A DNA stretch of 64,000 bases, from contig JAILWY010000012.1 in NCBI GenBank assembly GCA_022113835.1, positions 5,332,001 to 5,396,000 of the forward strand. The letters are read 5' to 3'. Below the pieces are notes generated by a model, which was given only the letters and a program-made list of their open reading frames with translations, ran no database searches and had not been told where the DNA came from. Positions within the stretch are counted from its first letter, which is position 1; every line of letters begins with the position of its first letter. This stretch comes from Atopsyche davidsoni. Its lineage: Eukaryota; Arthropoda; Insecta; Trichoptera; Hydrobiosidae. Made by a program: the position numbers and the translations under genes. This document shows, one piece after another, positions 1 to 12,644 of this stretch.

Positions 1-3000
1 CTTTTTTTCAAGATGAGAAAATCCACCCAAAAGTAATACGGCAAAAAACCGCACGCAAACAAAAGCAACAGTTGAGAAATAAAAGCCAATAACGCAAAAC
101 AAACAGCCAGTCGCAAAAATCACATCCCTCCCCGGCCATAATCTGATTGAAACTGCGAAATAGATCAAAGGGTACAGGATCAAACGACAAATGGGGGGTG
201 GTGAAAAAATGGTTTTATCGGCCTCGGGAGTCGCCCCGGGACCGTAACCATTATTGCCGGAGATCTCTATCCGCGCTGCTAACCGCCGCGGCCGAGGCGA
301 TGGCTCAGCGGTCTCCGCAGAGCCCCGAGTTATTGGAGCCAGCAGTGAAACATATCACGGTGCGAGTTATGAAAGGCGAATAAAGTCGAATTGTGCTTTC
401 CGGGTATTGGATTATTATGTTCGGTTATGGAGACCCGGCGTGGCGCCCCCTGGATACTAAAATACAATAACGAAAATTCTGCAAGATCTGAAATTTACAA
501 CGCTTGTTAAAAATAATCTGGACTCGATACTATTAGAGTCAAAATCAAACGTAGGTATATAAAAGATTTTCTTTGAATGGTATTTAACAAATAAATTTAT
601 ACATAAACATTTATTGTGCATGCTGATTCTATTGACGAAAATATTAGCAGTAAAATTGAGGGTCAACATTGCATTACGAATTGTAGAGTAATAAATTGTG
701 ATCAATTCAAAATAATAACACCATTTCACTATTAATCTTAAAAAAGGATGATGGGTTTTCAGATTTAAAAGGTGAAATTCAGGATGGTGGCAACTGGTAA
801 CGTGGTAACGTCCCGCCACTCCAAAAGTGGCTCTCACCGACTCTCCACGGGCGGGTCGAGCCCCACTCCACCCCACTCCGCCCCACTCCGCCCCACTCCG
901 CTCCCCACTCCGCCCCCCACTCCCCGCCGTGTTTACCCTCAAACTGTAAAACTCTTCGGAAATTGAGTTTCTACTTCAAGCTTTAAAAAAACCTTAAACT
1001 AATACTTCCGTACGATTTTCTATAAATAGCAGTTTAGAAGAGTTTACTCAATATTTAAGAAAGTTCAATTCCATAAATTTATAACACTACCGCTTGCCGG
1101 TAGTACTGCGAGCAATTTCGATTGATTTCAAACCGCCATAAAAGAAGGTACAGGTTTTATTTGTCGGTTGTTACATAAGGTACGCCCACATAAAGAAATT
1201 CATGGAAGGGGTGGCGCGGGGCGAAAAGAAGTTTCTTTTGAGGATTTTAAGAAATCGTAAGTAATCTCCGGTACAACAGTAAATAGAAACGAAGAAAACA
1301 TATTGCTCATTAATTATTATATTATTGAAGAGTAGCTATCTTTAAGGTATCATATTTAATTTTTAACAGAAGAAAATCACAAATATATATTATTAGAATA
1401 TATGAGAGCAGTTACGACTGATAGGGATATATATACTCAAAGAATGAAACACGTTAATCGCTAATTATTACAGAATGCATAAACAAAAATTTTCACAACT
1501 ATTATTCAGCACAGTATACTGATTTATTTACTTTGTTCTTTATGTATCTTGTTGCAAGCGTTTCCTAGAACGATAAGCTCGCTCAGACAACTAGCAAAGC
1601 ATCCACTGCACCCAACAATAAAAGACTAGGGCTGTGGATATTGTAAACAAATTTTGTTATTTACTTAATGTTCACGGCAAGCAGAACACCTCCCCTTTCT
1701 GGCCGATAAATAAGTTACTTGATAACTTGCCTCATTAACAACCTGAAACTTTGCCAGCTGTATTAACCCGTTATAAAAGGAACCGTTTTTTTATTATCAT
1801 AACGACCCAACCAAAGAAAGTCTAAATACCATGAATTAATTATAAAATGGAATTTGTAAAAAATATGGTATGTAAAAAACATACCAAGTTACTGGTTAAA
1901 CGTGGAGATATTCAATAATATTCAACAATGCTCATATATGCTTATTAATACCTTAAAACTATCATAGATAAATCCAATCACTTATTTAGCTTTTGAAATA
2001 AACCAAGCTTACGCTGTTTACTAGATGTCTAGTTTTGTTAAAAATAAATTATTAGACTCTGCTAAACTAAATTAAAGGTTAAGTCATTTTAAATAATCTT
2101 TGGAAACACAATCTGAATACTTGGGATACAAGATATATACATATTACTACTATTAATTTACATGAAGAAGATAGATTTCATACCCAAATATTACAAGGCA
2201 CTAATTCTTTCGAGGTGATAATTTCAAAATAATATATTAATATTGATATGTTTTATTTTAAGAAAATTCATATTTTTGTTTTGTGCAAATATTTTGTACC
2301 AACTTTTGGCATTCTCAAACAGAGCGATGTATTGTGAATTGCAAACGAGCAAAAATGCAAGCAAGCAATGGTGGAACTCGACCAAGTACTTTCTGATATT
2401 TACATTGCTCAACTATTTCGCAGGTTTGATTCTGAACTTGCAGCCACACTAGTGAGAAGCTCTCGCTCCCAGATCTGTCCTGATGTTCCGCAGAAAAGCC
2501 GAGGCGGCCGGAAGGGAGTTCGGGCCAGAGGGCCGAGCTGTCACCAAAGACAAACTAATGCTGTGTACCCGGTTCGGGTTATGTTTGTCGTAAAGCAAGG
2601 AATCTTCATATGTGCACAGTGTTTGTCTATAAAGTATCAATTTGATGCGTTGTTAATTTTCGTAGAGCAGCTTTAATTATCTCCGATGTAAACACGGCTT
2701 CTCGACTTTGTTAATTTGTTTGTTGTTGTTATAATATTATCCGGATTGTAGCGTAGTGCTTCTGTTGTGTTATTAAAAGCCAGATGGTATGATATATGGA
2801 ACGATCAAACTTACAGCTTGAGTAGGGTTTTAATTTAAAAGACGAGATGAAAGAAATCTTGATATACAGAATACCCTGAATGCATTTAAACTTGATAAAT
2901 TTTATACGCAAGATGATACTCACAAAATTAATCCATTGGAAGCAAGATAACAGACGACAAAGAAAAATTAATATACGAACAACGAAAGCTTGAAGTACTT

Positions 3001-6000
3001 TGAACGCAAGATAACTTATTTTTATATGGTATCTGAATATTTAAAATTAAATTTTGCAGCCAGTTGAAAAAGGTAATTGCAGAATATTCACATCGTGGAA
3101 TAAATAAATTATTAACCTTATGTTGACTTATTATCTAGATTTGCTTAAATTAACAACTTCAAATAAGACGATGTTTTCAACCTCCAGGAACATATTTTAC
3201 TCTCATAGACATGAGTCACTACATGAACAATAACGCGTGATAAAATGTTCATGCTATCGCGGATCAAATTAAGATAATACAAAGCAATATTGTCTTTTCG
3301 TGGCGAAGAAAGCGTTATTGAACACGAGAGACAGCGGCCGAGCAGGGACGCCATTATTTATATGGCAACTCAGCGACGACAAAGACACATTGTTCAAATT
3401 TGCCCGATTTGATGCAACAGTTCTTAAGTACACCCGAGGAGACCCGCTCAGCTGTTTGCACAAGGCACCCTCACGGGGCAAAGTTCCCCGGCGGCCCGAT
3501 AGCGGTGCGGCGCAAACAGGGGGAATTTATTAACAGATAGGGTAAACGTATAGACGGGGCTTCACGGCGATAAGAGCGCCTGCGATGGATATTGAAAAGC
3601 GAGAGCTGATTCGGGGCTGCCCTGCGATAGTCTGAGGCTAAGCAAACGCAGTCAGCGGCGGGACGAAACACTGCCGCAAGGCAAACTCATTAAGAAAACA
3701 AAACTTGCTATTTTTAGCTAGACGTATCTCTTGGAAACTATTAATTTCATGCATAATTCATGTCGCTAGTTCAAACTAGACACTCGATGTAATAGTGGCG
3801 TGAAGTCAATATCATCAATAACGCACTCCATACCCTAAATGTATATACTTTCATAATATCAACACAAAGCAAAAAAAATATTAATCAACTCGTGATCACA
3901 AATTTCATGGCGATTCATCAGTTCCGAGCAATAAATCATGTTAACACTGCACAACCTAAAATACACGATCACGCTATTATTATTTTTAAAGGCAAAACTA
4001 ATATCCCATTATAATAAATGTACAGTGTTATGTCAACAGAATGTTGAGCTAATGAGTTATTTGTTAAATCCTTCGTTATTTGTGCGAATAAAACATATGA
4101 TTGTGTATTCGTATTAAAAAGATAGCTTCCTTGGAATAACAATCCTTTGTCTCAAATACGAGAACAATACAACGACTGCTAAAGATTCGCCGCAGTAATA
4201 AAGAAAGCCTTGTCTTAATGTGACGAAACCTCAAACAAAACGATGATCAGGATTATTAATGTGATGGTAAAGTCTGAAACAATGGCCGGCAGGCGCGGGC
4301 GCCGAATTATATGCGGGAAAAGGACAAAGTAAAAGTAGTCGCGGACAGAATTAATGCTTTCATTATACAGGGGGCTTAATATTTCGACTAAAGGGCTGCA
4401 ATAACTAAAAAATAGAGGGATCAAACACATTACTGCTTACTTCGTTAATTTTTCCACGTATCACATGTAAAATTATGCGAATCCTAAAATAAATTTTTAT
4501 TATTGTTTCGTTAATTTAACTTTTTAGAGAATTAATTTGCTGAGTGTATTCTAATTAAATTTTGTTTTGATCGTTCAGTATAATGAGATTTTTCCTTATA
4601 TATATTAATCAATGTTGTAGCCATTCAGGTGTGACGATTATGGTGACTTTCTGTTTATTTCGAATAACCCCAACACACACTTATTCAAAGCGTGCAGATA
4701 TATTTTTTTTTAAATGACTTGATAAATATAAGTCTATCATTGTCACATAAAAAGTAAATTTAAATACAAAAATCTTAACTGATTTATTTATTTTGAGCAT
4801 ACAATTAAATCCTGTAAAAAGCAAACGTACTTTAATTTGAAAAGAAAAAATACTAAAGTTCATTTTCAACGTTAATTTTTTGGCGATAAATATTAAAATT
4901 TACAAAAGCCCGTATTTCAGCAAGCATTTGTGATAATTAAATAAGTGTTTGTACTCAATTAAAAAATTTCCCCGCGGGAAGGCTGCGGCTCTCGCGAGCG
5001 ATCCACAGGACGGCGGTAAAATCTCGCCACACAATAATTGCGGCTGTAATGGCTGAGCAGCAAAAATAGACACAGGCAATCGGAAAACTCGGGAAGTGCT
5101 CAAGGTTCACAGTGAAATTCCCCGCCGGAAGGGCGAATTGATACGTCCGCATTATATTGTCAGACAACTGTCAAATATGAAGAAAAGATAATTTTGAATT
5201 AATTGAATGTAGGGAGTTTCGTACTGAAGTTGGATTGTAATTAAATTGTTTTCCTCGGCACGAGGCCTCGGCCGGCGTGGCGTGTGTACTCCGAGCTGGA
5301 AGTAAGGAGCATTGTTTCTCTGCTAATTATTGGAAATCGGGAATTGAAACCGCAATAGTTGGCTTCAAAAGATTATTTTTGTAAAACGATTATGCTTTTG
5401 TTATGAATGTGTCAAATATCAAATTTGTCTTGTTTAAATTAAAGAAATCGGAGATGCAAAACTGCACCAAAAATTGTTTCGATACTCATTTTTATTAACA
5501 AAGAAAATCCTGAAAGTAAAGGCTACTGTCATTTTAAACGAACTGCAAACTTAATCATTACATGCACAACCTTAAACAATGCAAAAATATTGTCATACTG
5601 ATATCTATTTTTAAAAGTAAAGGCTTAGTCTACATTAAAAATAAATGACACATATTAGAGAAGGATACCCGAGACCACATAGAAATACTCAATAGACCAC
5701 ATAGAATAGCGCAAACTGGTCAAGAGCAGGAAAGATGCATAAATAACCCTGAATTCAGTAATGATAATTTTGAAGGCACTAGCGAGTTAGATATTGGGAT
5801 AAACTAGATTAAGCGTCTAAAAACGGAAAAATTGTGCAAAAGTAGGAACCCTCATGCAGGTAGTAGGCAGGCATGAAAGCAGGGTGATTGGCTTGTGACG
5901 GTTAATTTTAAACGTAATTATTACAGTAAACTTATAACAGTTTCCGTCATCTTTGAAAATGGAGACAATAAATAATTTGTACTTATTGTCATAACCAGGT

Positions 6001-8619
6001 TTGAATTCGGAGAACAATCGCCATTTGAAAACTTTAACTTTACTAGTACGCGAGGCAGTGAATAATGATGAATAATATCTATACACAAAGGTATAAAAGC
6101 TATCAATGCTACAAGTAGGATACAATTTAAAATAATAAACGGTTAATATTCCCGGAACAATACCCAATCTAAACAATCAAACTGCCGTAAACAATCCGAG
6201 TAATGAATTCAAAATCACAATTCGCTCTACTCTTGTAAGATAAAGAGCTCCGGGCAACCGATCCAATAAAAAGCGTTCATTTCTCAAATCCCCAAAGCAC
6301 TGCAAACAACTCAAATATACTGCCATCTTTTAATTAAAACTTGTTACTCCCATATAAAAAGAGCAAAACTCGCCGAGCGTGAAATGGGAGCGGTTATTTT
6401 CAAATTCATTATTATCTCCGCGAGGCTCCGGAGACTCAGAAGCGGAGCTGCGGGAAGCCAACTACAAAGTGCGGGTTTAACTGGCGGCCCTGACAGTCCA
6501 GGTAGCATATTCGCTGTAATTTATTGCCACCCCTGAAGCAGCTGGGGGTGGGTGTATCGACGATATTTGTTATAAGGACGCGAATAAGTCTTTTACTTTT
6601 ACCGTGGCGTATACGTATACATGCCATGTCTATTTAATTTGAGTTGAGTTGCATCAAGTTTTGGTTTTCATTAAAGCGTTTCAGCTTCATTTCAGGAACT
6701 ATTTTCAATGGAACTCAATACTTATATAACTTTATTATAGTCATTTTTGTAAGTCACTAGTGCAATAACGACTTGCAGAATGCATGAGTATATTTCAGTA
6801 CACTAAACGCAAAAACGAGTATTGGTTTGGAAAATTTTAAAAAAAAAAAAACGAACAAATGACCAAACTATCCACGAAGCTTGCGCAGTAATTGTTTAAG
6901 TTCCGGTAGGAGCGTTCACGTGTAGGCTTCTCTGTATTTAATTAAAATACTTATCTGTCGTAACCCACATAAAGCGCGGCGCCCCGCCCCCGCCCCCGCG
7001 ATCCGCCGTCACCCTGTATCCAAAATTAAATGTAAATGGCCCGGCGTATTTATTGCAGTTGCGGTTTCCGCCCCGAAATTTACGATTGCAATATGAAGAT
7101 GAAAAACGCTCGCTGAATCTCGCGGTCGGAAACAAAAGGATGAATTTTAACTTGGCCGTCCTGAGGGCTCGGCCGTTACGGCGGAGGTGTTACAAATTGC
7201 GTTGCATAATTAATGTATCGGTTTTGTGGTTGATCCGCGAGGTTATTCTGTAGACCTTCTCGTGGCCCAGAGAAAAGCAGTCAATTACCGACTCTAAGGT
7301 CTTATAAACATGCTTTTAAGCAATCGAAGCACAGTTGGGATTTGAACACACCCTACGGCTACCGTGGGTAGCCCTGCGCTCCTTAATTTAGCAGAGCAAT
7401 GGAGATGTGGATTTGAATTTCACCTGTGTTGAAATATAAAAATCAGAGATTTTTTTCGTATATCTTCATTAAATAATCATTTGCAGACTGTATTATAGGT
7501 CTCTAGTTTGAATCCGGTAGATTATTTCAATGTTTTCAAAATAACGATTATAATGAAAACCTTTCGATGATGCTCTGTGTTTTCCAACAATGTATATTTT
7601 TTTTATTTAACTTTATTTTGATTAAGCGATGTCTTGCGTACAAGGCAAGGCAGCAACTATCTTCAAACACATTAAACTATTGCTCATTAGCCTCTGGTCA
7701 CGTTTACTTGATTGTAGCAACATATTCTTATTGATATCTGTGATTTATTAACCTAGCCACCATAACGAACAATTCTTAATAGTAGTAAGACTTTTTGTTC
7801 AAATTAATTTTCTCGTTAGAGAAGCGAACAAAACTGTTTCGACAACAGGTGCTCACGTGGTTGTGATTTTCCCCGTTACGACTATAAAACACAGTGTATT
7901 GCTTCTTTAAGAATTTTATTTAAAGGTTAACAAAAAACTTAAGGTTTAATAATTAGAACAAAAGATAAAAATATAGGTAATATGTTATATAAATGTAAAA
8001 AATATATAAGCACACATTCGGCGTATATTATTAATTTTATCGAACCAAAATACACACAGCGTATTTTATTCGTGTTTTCGTACGCAACGGCATTGTAATT
8101 AGTGGAAATATGTGCAATTAGCGAACACGGTTACTAAATTTTGCGGCGAATAAAATAGAATTAATTTACCTACCCTCGCACACTGCGGGCGTTACGGCGC
8201 AGCCTACAGTACACGCGAAAAATTACCATCGAGCCTTTACGGGGGAACCGAAACATAGACCACTAGCTGTGAAATTTATGGTCGGCGGGACTAATAAAAC
8301 CCCCCACTTATATCTAGACGCTGTTTTCATATTGAAGAGCGTACTCTTAACCTTTTTGGCAGCAGCTAATTTTATAGTGAAAACACACCATCATCCATTT
8401 TAGAAAATATTTTACGTGTTTTAACAACTCCGAGTAGTACGTATCAGCTGACTTTATAACGGCACGAGGAACTACTGTGGTACTGTACCTCAACCTGCGG
8501 GGAAAGGAAATAACTATTTTATTGATTTTTTGTAAAGACCGTCTCACAGGAAATACGATTTGGCCTATACAGGTACATTTTTTCAATTATTGAAAATTGA
8601 TCAAAGAAAAAAAGTACTA
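1..8619. other. Non-coding, AT-rich stretch with scattered GC-rich islands
   Basis: I see no supportable gene here. Open frames are short and lack recognisable domains or paired splice sites. The sequence is AT-rich with GC-rich islands near 200-340, 3440-3670, 4970-5150, 6420-6550 and 6960-7200, plus a short minisatellite at 861-926. A C-rich run near 6981-6999 could form a partial G-quadruplex on the minus strand. The islands may be regulatory elements or remnants of old repeats; the sequence alone does not decide. Confidence 0.5.
861..926. repeat. C-rich minisatellite, 10-bp unit CCCCACTCCG
   Basis: Four consecutive 10-bp units, with one C-to-A change, fill 861-900. Two looser copies with extra Cs follow to about 926. 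The long open frame across it on the minus strand (457-942) comes from the stop-free repeat and is not a gene. Confidence 0.85.
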
Positions 8620-8707
8620 GTGATTCGTTGGTATAATTGGTAATGCACCGGCCACGTAAGCTTGGGGATGTGGGTTCAAATCCCACACAAATCACGATGA
8701 TATTTTC
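8620..8707 (+). mobile_element. tRNA-Thr-like SINE head
   Basis: The segment folds as a degenerate tRNA. GTGATT at 8620 pairs with AATCAC at 8690-8695. A box-A-like TGGTATAATTGG lies at 8629-8640 and a box B GGTTCAAATCC at 8673-8683. The inferred anticodon loop CACGTAA gives CGT (Thr), but the usual T33 is A and the stem has mismatches, so a working tRNA is unlikely. The bases after the tRNA part (ATCACGATGATATTTT) match the start of the tail of the fold-back SINEs at 27.2 and 56.2 kb, which places it in the same family with the tail truncated or diverged. Confidence 0.65.
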
Positions 8708-11700
8708 AAGGATTTTCATTATCAAGGAATAACTATTGTTTCTCTCACCGTGGTACAATGAAGTGATAAAATCCAACGTATTTTTTAGTCTTAGAAATGA
8801 ACACAGTCTAAAGTATTTGATACTAAATTTATACGTACATTGAAACTATTGGTATTTTAAAGTCATCACTATCTGGAAACACCGGAAAATAACTGCGCCA
8901 AGCCGCCGGAAGTTAAGAACAGCAGCCCTCTTCGCCGCGGCCATCTTCGTTTACATTTCGGACTTTTATATCTACGAATTCATCCTGCATTCTAACAGAG
9001 GACCACAAAATGTAAAATTAGTTTGAAAATAAAATCTCCTGAACAATTTTACATTGATTAAAGTATGAGCACAAGTTTTGAAATATAAATATTTTAATTT
9101 CAAGTAGAAATTTTTTAATGTTTGACCCAGATTGAGTAATTTTACATGTAACCTATTTGTTTAGTGGCGTAGGTAAGCTAAAGAGCAATGTATTATATTA
9201 TTGTATGTATACAGCATGTGTCTTGTAAACAAAGCATATGTTTTAATAGGTGAAGAAAAATTAGGATTCTATCGTCGATAAACCATTGTGGCGATCAGTA
9301 TACCGGAAATGGAAAAAATATTAAAGAAAAAAGGATTTAAAATTAAAACTGATTCATTAAAATAAGTTTTATCCGAATTCCTGCTAGCCATCCCTAGATA
9401 GAATTTCATCATTTGCAATTTTTTAATAATTTAAGCCAATTGTATGAGAGAATGGTTATTATTTAATAAAACTCATTAAATAATATTGAAGTAATTCAAT
9501 ATTCGATAAAGCTTTTTTCCAGAATTTCCTTAAGGAACACCAATTCGCTTCAATATTAATTACAACTCAGATTAATAAATATTTGTGAACTCATCATAGG
9601 ATTTTTTTATAGAATCGAGTTCCCGAAATATTAGACGTTTAAATGTAATCACAAACTAACATAAAATAACAAAAATGCTGACTCTTTTTACTTAAACGGT
9701 GCATCTAATAAATAAACACTCACCAAGTAAATAGTTATTCTTACTATAATTTTTCCAGACTATCCATATTAATTATCATTATATAAGTTTTATCTTTTTT
9801 CGAAAATCCAGAGGCCAAAGGCAGAAAAAAGAGCAAATAATATTGAGATTTGAGCGCATCTATTGGAGTCTTAGAGGTGCATTTCTTATCTATTCTTCGA
9901 AGTCGAGACTCATCATAGACTGGATCGCTAACAATGTGACTCTCTTTGCCAACTATTTTATCTCTCGTCATGGACCGTTAGGAAATTACTCGTTCTCATT
10001 TGGCAAAGCTGGCGTGTAGTCACCTTTTTGCTCCTGCTACCAATTCACAGCACGCTCGAACAGTGCGTACATCTTGTATTTATTTATATTATTAGCAGCT
10101 TGAAATACAATCCTTTTTTACAGCGCCGGTCTTGTAATTGATACCGATTCTATTCGTGTCATGAGTTTCATAAGTTTAACAATTCTTAGATCATTTCTAA
10201 GCTTTGCTAAAATTTATTGAATCACCTGTAATTCTACACAAAAAATATTACCAAAAATCCTGAAAAAAAATCGTGATTTTCAAGTGGACTTGAACCCGAC
10301 TTCCTGTTCTTTTGATCGATTTAAAATCAAAAGTGATTTTTCTTGTAATTGAAGCAAAAAGCCAGAGCTAACTTCGTTTATTTTTTTTTTTTGTTCATCA
10401 GAAGGATGATACTGAAACTTAGTTCCTTTGCAAGCTTCATTGAAATGCTACGTTTAGCACGACTCTAGAAGATGCATAATGGTACCGGATCTACCATAAA
10501 GATATATTTGTCCCAAAAGAGGTCCAAGAAGAGGAGGATACACTCTGGGGCAATGCGCAACAAAGCTAAGGGTAAGTAAATATATATGTATATTACAAAT
10601 TGAAAAATTACTGCGCATTACAATTACTCGTCTCTCAGGTTTTACAGAAGTTCTAGGGGAGGAACGGTGACGGGTAGGGAGTCTCCCCCGCCGCTATGTA
10701 GGCCAAAGTGAATATAAAACCCAATTAAATTTGGGCACAAGATATTCCCTGAGATATTTCCGGGCTGGAGGCGCATTTTTTTATCACGTTCTGTGTTTTT
10801 TTTTAAACATTTTATTGTTGTAGAATACGAATCGTGGCAAAGGCGATCCCCTGCGACTACCAGAACGCTTTACTAGAATTTCATTTTAGATCGGAAATCA
10901 GATTCGGGAAAGAATAATTGTATTTTGATGTGATATGTTTCGTTATTGCTGCCACTTATATCGCGTTTTCCATTACCTTAAATCTTATATTATTCACAGG
11001 GTATATTTTCATACGTATAATTTGTAAAATAAATATATATGACTCAAATAATATATCAAAGGCTTCGAATGCCTGCGGTACGGAACAAGGATCAAACAGC
11101 TGGTTAGAATTCTGCCATGGTTACAATAATTCGTATATATATTATAGTATGTCGTACTAAACCTCACCTTTTGTTGATAATACTAAATTCTTACGTTAAA
11201 TAGAAAATTGTATTTTATTTATTTGGTGTATTAGTATTGTGGAACAACACGTTTTACGGTAAAAGATTCACGCATGATACGACGGACCAAATTATAATTT
11301 TTTTGGGGACGAATTTTATGAAAAAAAATTAATCTATCTAAAATGCGAGGTGAATTTTTACTAGCCTCCGCTTTACTGATTTCATCCAACGGTAAATCAA
11401 AAACGCCTGATTTCATTTCATTATTGAATACATTTGTCTGTTCTAATCCTGGAACAAAGATACGAAAAATCTTGGAATTTTCATGAGACATATTAAAACT
11501 TTATTAAACGCCGCTATCCTTAAAAATAATAAAAGAATGTGTTAAGAAATTACGTTTTGAAACGGGCTATGTCGATAAAGAGATAAAGGAATTTTGGGAA
11601 TATTGAACAATAAAGTTGGTTGAATGAATGGATGAGAGTAGTTAAAAAAAGAAGCAGAGAAGATGTTAAAATAGTTTAAAAAATTAAGTGCAATAACTCT

Positions 11701-12329
11701 TAAAACGTTTTAAACGACGATGCTATAAAACCCTTACAAGTTAATTTTTAAAAACTATATTTTTATGAAATACAAAAAAAATGGTAATTTTTTTTTATTG
11801 TCTGAAGTCGTTGATAAAATTAAAAAACGGGTTACCAAATAATATAAACAATAATGGCGGAATTAAAACTAAAAACTGGTGAATGAAAGGTAAAAAATTT
11901 GACATAAGAAATATCTGACAAATTAGACAATACTTTTCAAAATTATTACCGTGATAAAATATTTTTTACCAATTACTAAGCAATAAATCAAGCAACTATA
12001 TCAATATGGGTAAATATTATATCAATATGTTCACGGTGATGTAAATCCCTTTGACACATTGACCTATATTTCCATCGTGTACATAGTTTGGGATTATTGG
12101 ATAACAGGCTGGGCGAAAGGAACGGCAGGTACGAGGGCGCACACATTAGAGCTTTAACGCCCTTAACCCGCACAATTTGTGACACTATCAAATAAAAAAT
12201 ATCACACCCACTTCGTTAAAATGTTTGATTAATATACTTTTACAAGAAATGTTACCCTTCACAGAATGACGTATTCGATGAACGATGCAATAGTGCTTGA
12301 ACATATGTTTGGCTGATGAATATTTGCTT
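8708..12329. other. Non-coding AT-rich stretch
   Basis: No gene is supported. A GC-rich patch at about 8885-8960 contains a short minus-strand frame (8846-8944) with a basic, alanine-rich start; it is treated as a finding only. A purine-rich patch lies near 10500-10570 and a GC-rich one near 10640-10700. The 86-codon minus-strand frame at 11231-11491 is within the length expected by chance. Confidence 0.45.
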
Positions 12330-12644
12330 TCATTTTGTACCATCAGATGGATGAAGGTGCGAAGTTCTGTGATATATTTGGCTTTGAACTTTGAAGCAGA
12401 ATGGCCCTGATCCTGCCACTGGACCTGCTATGTTAGCTCCCATTGATGCAAAAGATATACTGTTATTGTATGATCTTATTTTTCTTTTGAAATTTCCATT
12501 GTAAATATTTTCTGGATTTGACATAATATTATTTAAATATACTGGGAAAATAGGTCTTGCTGGTAGGCTCACTTTACCTTTGTGACAGCAATCGTTAAAC
12601 TTTCCATCTGCTTGAAAATATAAAGCATTGCAGAATAGAGGCAT
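12330..12644 (-). pseudogene. Helitron replication-helicase protein fragment (N-terminal region)
   Basis: A 104-residue open frame matches the conserved region just before and into the Helitron_like_N (Rep) domain. It has a Cys-Cys-His-Lys-Gly motif (NDCCHKGKVSLP, residues 18-29), an IRSYNNSISFASMGA block and a GPFCFKVQ...QIYHRTSHLHP block. These are hallmark motifs of autonomous Helitron proteins, which drive rolling-circle transposition through a HUH nuclease and a Pif1-type helicase. Only this piece is present: the frame stops after the HLHP motif, and neither the HUH motif nor the helicase is visible nearby. It is a truncated relic. The boundaries are those of the open frame; I could not find the Helitron termini. 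Confidence 0.85.

Noticed and set aside
457..942. 161-codon minus-strand frame
   Set aside because: Its first part is the stop-free C-rich minisatellite (861-926) read on the other strand and the rest is low-complexity AT-rich sequence; no domain.
7316..7400. tRNA-like segment on the minus strand (box-B-like GTTCAAATCCCA)
   Set aside because: Box A and the stems do not fold convincingly and the flanks match no other SINE copy here.
10285..10385. tRNA-like segment on the minus strand (GGGTTCAAGTCC)
   Set aside because: Only box B is convincing; the rest is AT-rich and does not form a cloverleaf.
11231..11491. 86-codon minus-strand frame
   Set aside because: Several frames of this length are expected by chance in a window this size; no motif or splice support.
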